Assembly: GCA_023150915.1 (NCBI GenBank)
Contig: JAKLKA010000020.1
Location: forward strand, 16,710 to 80,709
From: Polyangiaceae bacterium
Lineage (GTDB): Bacteria > Myxococcota_A > Polyangia > Polyangiales > Polyangiaceae
Length of the DNA: 64,000 bases
Direction: 5' to 3'
Part shown: positions 27,928 to 35,567 of the stretch, in pieces
How the letters are laid out: every line of letters begins with the position of its first letter
How positions within the stretch are numbered: position 1 is the first letter of the stretch
The notes under the pieces: model-generated
Seen by the model: the letters and a program-made list of their open reading frames with translations, nothing else
Told to the model about the DNA's origin: nothing
Databases searched by the model: none
Program-made: the position numbers and the translations under genes

Positions 27928-28841
27928 GAAGCAAGCTCCTTGATTCTGGCAGCAATGTCCGCAGCGCCGATGCCGTAGTGCGTGCGCAGCCACTTCGGGG
28001 TTCCGTGCGTCGTGCAGTACTCGTCCGGCAGGCCAATCTTTACGAACCGCCCCGAGTAGCTCGACCCGTGGAGGGCTTCCAACATCGCGGTGCCCAGCCC
28101 ACCGATGACGGAGTGCTCCTCGACCGTGACGACGACCTTGGCCTTCGTGGTCAACTGGCGGACAGACTCGACGGGGAATGGCTTCACACAGGGGAGGCTG
28201 AACACGTCGACCGAGACCCCCTGCTCCTGGAGCGACGCGGCTGCCTCCGTGACTGTGGCGAGCATGTGCCCGAGGGCGAAGACGACGACCTCACCGCGAC
28301 CTCGTCGTATCGGGAGCGGCAGCCGGATGTCCGCCGGCGCTTCCTGGTGGAGCACTGGATCGTTGTTCTGTCCGAGGCGGATGAAAGACGGTCCGTCCAA
28401 CTGCATCGCATAACGGAGCGCGGCCTCGGCCTCTACTGGATCTCCGGGACACAGCACCGTGAGACCGGGCAGGGAACGCGCGATGGCCACGTCCTCGATG
28501 GCGTGGTGGCTCATGCCCTCGTGGCCGTAGCTGAGACCCCCACCCACACCGACCAGCACCACCGGGAGACGAGGTGCGACGACGTCGAGGCGCACGTGCT
28601 CGAACGCTCTGAAGAACAGAAACGGAACCATCGAGTAGCAGATCGGGCGCTTGCCGGTCATCGCCAGCCCTGCCGCGACGCTGATCATGTTCGACTCTGC
28701 GACGCCGGCGTTCGTGAACCGCTCCGGGAACGGCTCGCGGAAGGGGTCGAGGACCTTGAAGCCCAAATCGGCCGTGAGGAAGTGAAGGTCCACCCCTTCG
28801 CGCGCGAGGCTGGCGCAAGTTCGGACGATGGCGCTACGCAT
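27924..28841 (-). CDS. Transketolase C-terminal subunit
   Basis: 305 aa, containing only the pyrimidine-binding and C-terminal domains of transketolase: FPERFTNAGVAESNMISVAAGLA (the catalytic Glu is in VAESN) followed by the transketolase_C domain from about residue 180 (VVVFALGHMLATV, VVTVEEHSVIGGLG). With the preceding gene it reconstitutes a split transketolase, as in archaea and in several LPS/antibiotic sugar loci. It would move a two-carbon unit with thiamine diphosphate. In this operon a role in making a branched or modified sugar is more likely than central metabolism, but that is inference. The start overlaps the N-terminal subunit by 8 bases. Confidence 0.85.
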   Translation of the reverse strand: MRSAIVRTCASLAREGVDLHFLTADLGFKVLDPFREPFPERFTNAGVAESNMISVAAGLAMTGKRPICYSMVPFLFFRAFEHVRLDVVAPRLPVVLVGVGGGLSYGHEGMSHHAIEDVAIARSLPGLTVLCPGDPVEAEAALRYAMQLDGPSFIRLGQNNDPVLHQEAPADIRLPLPIRRGRGEVVVFALGHMLATVTEAAASLQEQGVSVDVFSLPCVKPFPVESVRQLTTKAKVVVTVEEHSVIGGLGTAMLEALHGSSYSGRFVKIGLPDEYCTTHGTPKWLRTHYGIGAADIAARIKELAS

Positions 28842-29655
28842 CCTTCAGCTCCGCGAGAGCGGCCTCGTACTCCCGGGGATCCGGACACCGGTAGTGCCAG
28901 AGCAACGACCCCTCCATGAACGACACGCCCTTGCCCTTGACGGTGTCAGCGATGATCACGCTGGGCCTTCCTGCCTCGAACGGGAACGCGTGCAGCGCAT
29001 CAACGATTTGGGGCATGGAGTGTCCGTCGATGCGGCGGACCCCCCAGCCCGCAGCGCGATACCGCGCGTCGAGCGGTTCGAGGTCCATGATCTCGTTGCA
29101 GTCCCCGAGGGCTTGCATCTTGTTGAAGTCGACGACGGCGAGGAGCTGATCCAGCGCGTGGTGGCGCGCGAAGCAGGCAGCCTCCCAGACTGCGCCTTCG
29201 TCCTGCTCACCGTCGGACATCATCACGACAGTCCGGAAGCTCTTCCCCGCGAGCTTCGCCCCGAACGCGATTCCCGCGCCGACCGAGAGCCCGTGTCCGA
29301 GCGAGCCGGTGGATAGCTCGATCCCGAAGTCGACGTTCTTGTGCGGGTGGTGTCCCAACACGCCGCCCTCAACTCCATACTCGGCTAACGTCTCCGCCGG
29401 GATGAACCCTCGGCGAGAGAGGCTGACGTAGTACGGGGTGCAAGCGTGACCCTTGCTCATGATGAAGCGGTCGCGCTCCGGCCACGCGGGCTGCGCCGGA
29501 TCCAGCCGAAGAAAGCGCTCGTAGAGGGCGACCAGCAGGTCGACACAAGAGAGCGACGACCCGATGTGGCCGCTCTTGGAGCTGTACGAAAGCTCTATCA
29601 CCCGCCGCCGGGTCGTGATCGCCAAGCGTTCGAGGTCAGCCAGACTAGCGTTCAT
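28834..29655 (-). CDS. Transketolase N-terminal subunit (TPP-binding)
   Basis: 273 aa. Carries the diphosphate-binding half of transketolase: GHIGSSLSCVDLLVAL, GSLGHGLSVGAGIAFG, and the TPP/Mg motif SDGEQDEGAVWEA ending at DFNKMQ (Asp of SDG and the Asn as metal ligands). The C-terminal half is encoded by the next gene. The start overlaps the priming sugar transferase stop as ATGA, so the split enzyme is translated directly after it. Full-length transketolases are about 650 aa; the two subunits together give 578, normal for the split form. Confidence 0.87.
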   Translation of the reverse strand: MNASLADLERLAITTRRRVIELSYSSKSGHIGSSLSCVDLLVALYERFLRLDPAQPAWPERDRFIMSKGHACTPYYVSLSRRGFIPAETLAEYGVEGGVLGHHPHKNVDFGIELSTGSLGHGLSVGAGIAFGAKLAGKSFRTVVMMSDGEQDEGAVWEAACFARHHALDQLLAVVDFNKMQALGDCNEIMDLEPLDARYRAAGWGVRRIDGHSMPQIVDALHAFPFEAGRPSVIIADTVKGKGVSFMEGSLLWHYRCPDPREYEAALAELKDA

Positions 29656-30344
29656 GCGAGGGTGCTCCTCGGAGGGGATTGGGCCGCCGGCACCTGCGCG
29701 GACGCCGTGGAGCTAGACTCGAGCCCCGTCCTCGTCGCGAAGAGCTTGCGCAGCGTCTCGAGAATGATCTGAATGTCGGTCCACATCGTGCGCTCGCGCA
29801 CGTACTTGAGCTGGAGTCGGAGCTTCTCGGGTCGGATCAGCTCCAGGTATGCCTGGTCTGGGTCATCGTAGTCTGATGCCGCGATGATCTCCCCTTCATT
29901 GTGGAACTTGATCGAGGCCCAGTCTGTGATCCCTGGCCGCACGGTGAGTATGGACTTCTCTTCCGCCGTGTAGAGGTCGACACACCAGCGAACCTCGGGC
30001 CGAGGCCCGACGAGGCTCATGTCTCCGAGCACCACGTTGATGAGCTGCGAGAGCTCGTCTAGCTTGTACCTGCGAATCAGCTTCCCGACGCGGGTGACCC
30101 GTGCGTCGCCGTCCTTGGTCGTGTGCGGTCCCGTGCCGTCGTGCATGTGCATGCTGCGGAACTTGAAGATCCGGAACGCCTTGCCGTGCAGGCCCACACG
30201 TTCGCCACGATAGAAGACCGGCCCCGGCGAATCGACCTTGATGGCCACCGCGACCGCGGCGAGCGGGAGACCTGTCACCACGAGCCCAGCGGAGGCCGCG
30301 GTGAGGTCAAAAGCTCTTTTTGCCGCGCGGGAAAGGAGATTCAT
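29652..30344 (-). CDS. Priming sugar-phosphate transferase (PglC/WcaJ type)
   Basis: 230 aa. The short form of the bacterial sugar transferase family: one N-terminal hydrophobic helix (LTAASAGLVVTGLPLAAVAV), then the cytosolic catalytic domain with FRIFKFRSMH, RRYKLDELSQLINVVLGDMS and LVGPRPE. Family role: transfer of a sugar-1-phosphate from a UDP-sugar to undecaprenyl phosphate, the first membrane step of repeat-unit assembly. It heads the eight-gene coupled operon ending at 22267. The 77 bases before it contain no recognisable promoter or terminator, so it could be co-transcribed with the ligase-like gene upstream. Confidence 0.9.
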   Translation of the reverse strand: MNLLSRAAKRAFDLTAASAGLVVTGLPLAAVAVAIKVDSPGPVFYRGERVGLHGKAFRIFKFRSMHMHDGTGPHTTKDGDARVTRVGKLIRRYKLDELSQLINVVLGDMSLVGPRPEVRWCVDLYTAEEKSILTVRPGITDWASIKFHNEGEIIAASDYDDPDQAYLELIRPEKLRLQLKYVRERTMWTDIQIILETLRKLFATRTGLESSSTASAQVPAAQSPPRSTLA

Positions 30345-30421
30345 GCGGGTTGAGGGGGCGGGAGCCTAGTCAATCGGCGGCGGGCGGGGTGGGATATTCG
30401 TTGCCGGAGGCCTTCAGAGGT

Positions 30422-33034
30422 TCAGATTCCGCCGTCTGCGGCGGGGTTTCGCCCCGGCGAGATGGCGTCGGCCTGCCGCAGAGCGGCCGCGCGCTCGCCC
30501 GCGATCCGCGCTCGGAGCTGCTCATCCGCACCGCCGCGGAGGCCCGCAACCTTCCCGAGCGCCTCGAGCGCCTGCGCGTGCGCGCCAATCGACGTCGCGG
30601 CGTCGGCGAGCTTGAGCCACCGTTGCTCTGTCGGCGCCTCGGCGGCAGCCCGACGAAAGTGGGCGAGCGCGGACCCCGGCTCGCCTCGAGCGAGCTCGAG
30701 GTCACCGACGAACGAGGCGGCGGTCGCGCAGTCCTCGGCGTGCGAACAGCGCGATGCCAGGTACTCGCGGATCGCGCTGGCGAGCTGAGTCGGCGGATGG
30801 CATTCCGCCGCCGCCGTGAGCCGAGCTTGGAGGCAGACGGGCCGATCAGACATGGCGCGACAACGCTCGGCGAGGAGCCGCTCTGCCTCCTCGGGTTTGC
30901 GGTCTCGACGGAGTAACGCGGCGTGGACGCGAAGCCCCGCCGAGGTGCCTGGGCTCGTCTCCTCCAGTGCTCGCGCGAACCCTCTCACTTCTGCCATGCA
31001 GTTCGCCCGGGCTTCACCCGCGCACACGGGGGACGAGTCCTGTCGCGCGAGCTCGCCAAGTAGGTCCCATGCCAACTCTTCGATGGCACCGTGCCGCTTC
31101 GGATCACGCGCCAGAGCGTCGCGCAACAATCGACGTCGCAGCTCCCCGCCGTCCTTGGCAGGAACCGCCAACGCCAATGCCTCCAGCGTGCTCGCCGCGT
31201 GGGCCCCGTCGGGGACGACGCTCGAGAGCGCGGCGTGATCGCGCGACCAGCGGACCGCCCGATCGGCGACCTGACCGATTGCCACGGAGTCCCGTTCTGC
31301 AGCGAGGCGAAGATGCATGAACGCTTGGGGTAGTCTTCCTGCCTCGGCGAAGACTTCCGCCGCCAGAAGGTGCGGGCGTGCGCTGTGGGGGGACCGCTCG
31401 AAGGCGCGCGAAAGCCACGGCAGAGGGCTGGCATCTTTGCCGCCGCGCGCCAGCAGCGCGCCAAGGAGGGGAAAATAGGGTTCCGCTGGATGGCGGAGCA
31501 TGGCTCGGCGAAGCATCGCTCGGAGCTCCGCACGGCGCTCCGGATCCTTGGCGCCGCCACCGCCGGCGAACTTTCGGTGGAGCTCTGCGCGATCGTGGCC
31601 GACGTCGTGCCAGCCCCACGCTAGCGCGCAGACCGCCGCTGCGCTGCCGAGGAGCGCAGCGACCGTGGCGGCCGCTCGCCGGGCCGCGGGCTTTGCTGGG
31701 GTGCGGGCGGATCGCGTCGTGCGCTCTGCTTGCCCAGCCAGCGCTCCCGCAGTCAGTGCCAGCGCGATCATGATGGCGGGCACCTCCATCCCCAGATCCG
31801 CAAGATTGTGCAGAACGACTGCCGCGACGCCGATCCAAGCGCCCAGAGTGGCGGTGCAACGAGAGGCAGCGAGTCGCGATGGTCGCACAGACCAGAGCAG
31901 AGTGACCGCGGCGAGGACTGCGATCGGCAGGCCCCACTCCGCCGCCCACTGGATAGGGAAGCTCTCTGCGTGCGAGTAGATGACGTTCCCCGCCTCGGAC
32001 CGATAGGCGGGAAAGACACTCTCGAACGCGCCCCGGCCGACGCCCAACCACGGATGCTCCGCGACCAACGGCCTGGCCCACGTCAGCATCTTCAGCTTCT
32101 CGAGATCCTTGTCGTAGAGCTCGACCCAAGTGCGTGTGCTGCCCCCTAGGTAGGCCAGCGCTCCTCCACCGACGCACACAGCCAGCACGCCGAGGGAAAG
32201 CGCGCGAGGAAGCGCCGCAGACCTGCCGCGTCGCGCTCCCCGGACCGCGACAGCCACGCCGAATGTGACCACAGCCGTGGCCAGCGCCAATGCTCCGCCC
32301 CGCGAGGCCGACGTGACGCTCACGCCGACCACGGTGGCTACGCCCAGCCCTAGGAGCCAGCGGGGCGCGGCGGGCTTCTCGCTGAGCATCAACCCCATCC
32401 CGATCAGCGCGGTCAGGTTGAGGTAGCTGGCGAGGTTGTTGGGGTTCAGGAGAGGGCCCACGTGCCAGGCGGCCACAGGGAAGGAAGGTTGGTAGAGGCC
32501 GAAGACCTTCTCGGCGCCGAGCAGACCGTGCGCGAGCGTTGTCAGCGCTGCCGCCGTCCCGGCCACCAGAACCACCAGGAGGGCCCAGGTTGCTCCGCGC
32601 TTCACGCTAACGATCGCCGAAGACACGAAGACGAACGCGTAGGTGAGCCACTTCGACGCTTCAACCACGCTTGCACCTGCGTCGAGCGAGACGGACGTCC
32701 AACTCGGGCCCGACTCGCCGAACGGTGTCAGAGCGCGGCGCCACACGTCTGCGTTACTCGGAGCAATCGTCGCCAGCACCGAGATGGGTATCGGGACCGC
32801 CTGGAGAGTCGTGTAAGCAGCGAGCAGCAGTGGGACGGCGGCCGGCCACAAAGCCGCATGCCCTTTCGGACTCGCACGCAGTGCAAGCGTCGCCGCAGCG
32901 GTCGCGAGGAGCCCAGCGACGACTGTCGCGGGCAGGTGCACCGCGCCGATGGCCAACACGGACCCGATCGTCGCCACGGCGAGCAACGCCATGCAAACGC
33001 GCCCCGCGGTGCTTTCTCGAGAGGCCATAGGCAA
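30422..33034 (-). CDS. O-antigen ligase family (Wzy_C) membrane protein with TPR-like C-terminal domain
   Basis: 870 aa. The first about 450 residues contain roughly eleven hydrophobic helices. The Wzy_C/WaaL region has LLNPNNLASYLNLT, the long periplasmic loop (HPWLGVGRGAFESVFPAYRSEA), and YSHAESFPIQWAAEWGLP, where His and Glu match ligase/polymerase positions. Residues about 450-870 are soluble, Ala/Arg/Leu-rich helices with TPR-like spacing (LARGEPGSALAHFRRAAAEAP, HAQALEALGKVAGL). Such fusions occur in deltaproteobacterial exopolysaccharide loci. It could be ligase or polymerase; with a Wzy-like protein at 9712, ligase is favoured. An ATG at 33028 (residue 3) is equally possible. Confidence 0.78.
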   Translation of the reverse strand: MPMASRESTAGRVCMALLAVATIGSVLAIGAVHLPATVVAGLLATAAATLALRASPKGHAALWPAAVPLLLAAYTTLQAVPIPISVLATIAPSNADVWRRALTPFGESGPSWTSVSLDAGASVVEASKWLTYAFVFVSSAIVSVKRGATWALLVVLVAGTAAALTTLAHGLLGAEKVFGLYQPSFPVAAWHVGPLLNPNNLASYLNLTALIGMGLMLSEKPAAPRWLLGLGVATVVGVSVTSASRGGALALATAVVTFGVAVAVRGARRGRSAALPRALSLGVLAVCVGGGALAYLGGSTRTWVELYDKDLEKLKMLTWARPLVAEHPWLGVGRGAFESVFPAYRSEAGNVIYSHAESFPIQWAAEWGLPIAVLAAVTLLWSVRPSRLAASRCTATLGAWIGVAAVVLHNLADLGMEVPAIMIALALTAGALAGQAERTTRSARTPAKPAARRAAATVAALLGSAAAVCALAWGWHDVGHDRAELHRKFAGGGGAKDPERRAELRAMLRRAMLRHPAEPYFPLLGALLARGGKDASPLPWLSRAFERSPHSARPHLLAAEVFAEAGRLPQAFMHLRLAAERDSVAIGQVADRAVRWSRDHAALSSVVPDGAHAASTLEALALAVPAKDGGELRRRLLRDALARDPKRHGAIEELAWDLLGELARQDSSPVCAGEARANCMAEVRGFARALEETSPGTSAGLRVHAALLRRDRKPEEAERLLAERCRAMSDRPVCLQARLTAAAECHPPTQLASAIREYLASRCSHAEDCATAASFVGDLELARGEPGSALAHFRRAAAEAPTEQRWLKLADAATSIGAHAQALEALGKVAGLRGGADEQLRARIAGERAAALRQADAISPGRNPAADGGI

Positions 33035-33045
33035 TTCCAGGTTTT

Positions 33046-33076
33046 GTCACACCGGAGCAAATAGTTGCACTGTGAC
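33046..33076. promoter_or_regulatory. Nested inverted repeat in divergent promoter region
   Basis: GTCACA (33046-33051) pairs with TGTGAC (33071-33076), enclosing a second dyad GCAA-ATAG-TTGC (33057-33068). It lies 12 to 42 bases upstream of the ligase-like gene's ATG, in a locally AT-richer intergenic region between two divergently transcribed polysaccharide genes. It resembles an operator; the binding protein is unknown. Confidence 0.4.
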
Positions 33077-33141
33077 CTGCAGCGGTTCCGTCTGGTCGCT
33101 CTGACAGTGACGGATGCCCAGTCTTCGCGCGGGACCGAGGG

Positions 33142-33159
33142 GTAACTTATTGAAGTTAC
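33142..33159. promoter_or_regulatory. Perfect 7-4-7 dyad upstream of BY-kinase gene
   Basis: GTAACTT-ATTG-AAGTTAC is a perfect inverted repeat, unusually AT-rich for this genome, 80 bases upstream of the Wzz/BY-kinase ATG. Its symmetry and its location between divergent genes suggest an operator for a dimeric regulator. No second copy was noticed elsewhere in the window. Confidence 0.45.
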
Positions 33160-33238
33160 AGGGGACGGTGACGGGTGAATCGCACTGACCCCCTGGGCAT
33201 CCAAATGGTACAGGTAGCGGCCCCAGCTCGCCGGAGTC

Positions 33239-35485
33239 ATGTCCTCAACAACCGCAGAATCGGGTGCCGCCAGTCGGGCGACGGGCGCAGGTGAGCTCAA
33301 CATCCTCAGCGTCTGGCGCAGTGTACGCAAGCACTGGGCCATGGCGGTGGCTACGGCGCTCGCCGTTGCGCTCGCGGTGACGTTCTACACGCTAGGTCAA
33401 ACGAAGATCTATCGGGCCTCAGCCACGATTCAGCTGGACCCGAATCCCCCGAGGCCGCTTGGCAAGAGCGTCGACATGGTCGTCGACCTCGGAACCGGGA
33501 CGTACTGGAACAACCGCGAGTACTACGAGACTCAGTACAAGCTCATGCAGTCCCTTCGGGTCGCCGTGCCCGTGGTGATCCAGCTCGACTTGCAGAACGA
33601 TGCTTCCTTCGTTCGCAACCGCCCGCCCGGGGCGAAGCCGCTCGACCGCGCTTGGGCCCCGGAAGAAGCGGCGGAGTTGCTGCGAGCGCGCCTGAAGGTC
33701 GAACCGGTGAAGGAGAGTCGACTCGCGGTCGTCCAGTTCGAGGACGCCGACCCCGCCCGGGCGCAGCGGGTGCTTTCGGTACTCCTCGACACGTACGTAG
33801 ACCAGAACTTGGACTCCGCGCGGTCGTCGACGACTTCTGCGGTCGACTGGCTGGGGACTCAGCTCGACAAGGTGAGGGGAGAGCTGGAGACGAACGAGCG
33901 CGCTCTGCACCAGTACAAACTGGACAAGAACGTGCTCTCTCTGGACCCCGATGCGCAGTCGAACATGCTGCGGGAGGAGATGAAGCAGCTCAACGACGAG
34001 CTCACTTCGGTTCGCGCGAAGAAACAGCAGGTGAAGGCCCAGCGCGACGAACTGATCAAGATCGAGGGCGAAGACCCTGCGGATCTTCCCGCGAACGAAC
34101 TGCTCCAGAGCCCGCTGGTTCAGCAACTTCGTCAACGCTATGAGGACGCTGTACGAGAGCGTGCCGGGCTACTCGGCCAGGGCAAGGGCGCGGGCCATCC
34201 GGACGTCGTGGCTGCGGATGGTCGTGTGAACGCTGCCCAATCCGCGCTCAGATCCGAGGTCCGCAACGTCAAGCGGGCGACCGAACGCGAGTTCGCAACC
34301 GTAGCGCGACAGGAGGCAGGGCTTTCCGGGCTGTTCGAGGCGGCCAAAAGGCGGGCGCTCGAGCTGAACCTGCTAGAGGTCGACTACAACCGCCTGCGCC
34401 GTTCGAGGGACAACTCGGAGAAGCTGTACGGAATGCTCCTTGAGCGCACCAAGGAGAGCGACCTCGCCCGGATGATGCAGGTGAACAACATTCGAATCGT
34501 CGACCGCCCGATGCAGCCGCGCACGGCGATCCGTCCCCGGGTCACAGTCAACATCGGGCTCGGTATCTTCGGCGGCATTGCGCTGGGCATCGCCGCGGCG
34601 ATGGCGCGAGCACTCCTCGATCGCACGCTGAAGACCCCCGACGACGTCGAGACCGACCTCGGCCTGGCCTTCCTCGGCCTGCTCCCGGAGATAGGAACGC
34701 GAGGTTTCGGTGGCTACTACGGCTCGTCCCGGCGCAGGCGGCGCCAGAAGGAGACTTCGCCGGTTAGACCGGAGCTCATCGTCCACGACAACCCAATGAG
34801 TGGTGTGGCCGAGGCGGCGCGTGCCATCCGAACCAACCTGATGTTCATGTCGCCGGATGAGCCCTACAAGACTCTTCTCGTCACCAGCCCGGCGCCCGCA
34901 GAAGGTAAGACTACCGTCGCTGTCTGCATCGCCGTTGCAATGGCGCAGGCTGGACAGCGTGTAGTCGTGATCGACTGCGATCTCCGCCGGCCTCGCGTGC
35001 ATAGGGTGTTTGGGAAGAAGAGCGTCGTCGGGGTAACTTCATCGTTGGTCGATGGTGCTTCTCTGGACGACATCGTCCAGGAGACGGAGGTGCCCAACCT
35101 CTGGTTCATCCCCGCTGGACCGCTCCCGCCGAATCCCGCGGAGCTTTTTCATAGCGAGCGTTTCAAGGCGTTTCTGCGGTCTGTCTCGGGGGCCTTCGAC
35201 CGAGTCATCATCGACAGCCCTCCGGTCGTGACGGTTACCGACGCGGCGGTGTTGTCGACGCTGGTCGACGGAGTCGTCCTGGTGATCCGTGCGTTTTCAA
35301 CGGCAAAAGACCTGGCTCGACATGGCGTGCGCGCCATCAGGGACGTCGGCGGAAAGACAGTCGGCGCGGTCTTGAATGCCGTGAACCTCGATCGCCACGA
35401 GTACAAGTACCACTACTACTACTACCGCCGCGGCGAGTACTACCAGTCCGACGAGGCGCCGAAGAAGACGGATGCTGCCGCCTGA
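33239..35485 (+). CDS. Wzz-type chain-length regulator fused to BY-kinase
   Basis: 748 aa. Wzz domain: first membrane helix at about 35-55, a long periplasmic coiled region (about 60-430) and second helix at about 437-460. The cytosolic BY-kinase follows: Walker A AEGKTT with Lys557, Walker A' VVVIDCDLRRPR with Asp579 and Asp581, and Walker B IIDSPP with Asp659. The C-terminus carries eight tyrosines (722, 724, 726-729, 734, 735), the autophosphorylation cluster of Wzc/BceF-like proteins. It controls polymer length and export together with the Wzy/ligase proteins. It is transcribed divergently from the ligase-like gene across a 204-bp regulatory region. Confidence 0.92.
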   Translation: MSSTTAESGAASRATGAGELNILSVWRSVRKHWAMAVATALAVALAVTFYTLGQTKIYRASATIQLDPNPPRPLGKSVDMVVDLGTGTYWNNREYYETQYKLMQSLRVAVPVVIQLDLQNDASFVRNRPPGAKPLDRAWAPEEAAELLRARLKVEPVKESRLAVVQFEDADPARAQRVLSVLLDTYVDQNLDSARSSTTSAVDWLGTQLDKVRGELETNERALHQYKLDKNVLSLDPDAQSNMLREEMKQLNDELTSVRAKKQQVKAQRDELIKIEGEDPADLPANELLQSPLVQQLRQRYEDAVRERAGLLGQGKGAGHPDVVAADGRVNAAQSALRSEVRNVKRATEREFATVARQEAGLSGLFEAAKRRALELNLLEVDYNRLRRSRDNSEKLYGMLLERTKESDLARMMQVNNIRIVDRPMQPRTAIRPRVTVNIGLGIFGGIALGIAAAMARALLDRTLKTPDDVETDLGLAFLGLLPEIGTRGFGGYYGSSRRRRRQKETSPVRPELIVHDNPMSGVAEAARAIRTNLMFMSPDEPYKTLLVTSPAPAEGKTTVAVCIAVAMAQAGQRVVVIDCDLRRPRVHRVFGKKSVVGVTSSLVDGASLDDIVQETEVPNLWFIPAGPLPPNPAELFHSERFKAFLRSVSGAFDRVIIDSPPVVTVTDAAVLSTLVDGVVLVIRAFSTAKDLARHGVRAIRDVGGKTVGAVLNAVNLDRHEYKYHYYYYRRGEYYQSDEAPKKTDAAA

Positions 35486-35567
35486 AAAACACCGTCGGCG
35501 CACCAGCGCCACTGCGCACAATGCGCGACGGAAGTGTGTGACGCGCGTGCTTGGACGGGGGAACTAG

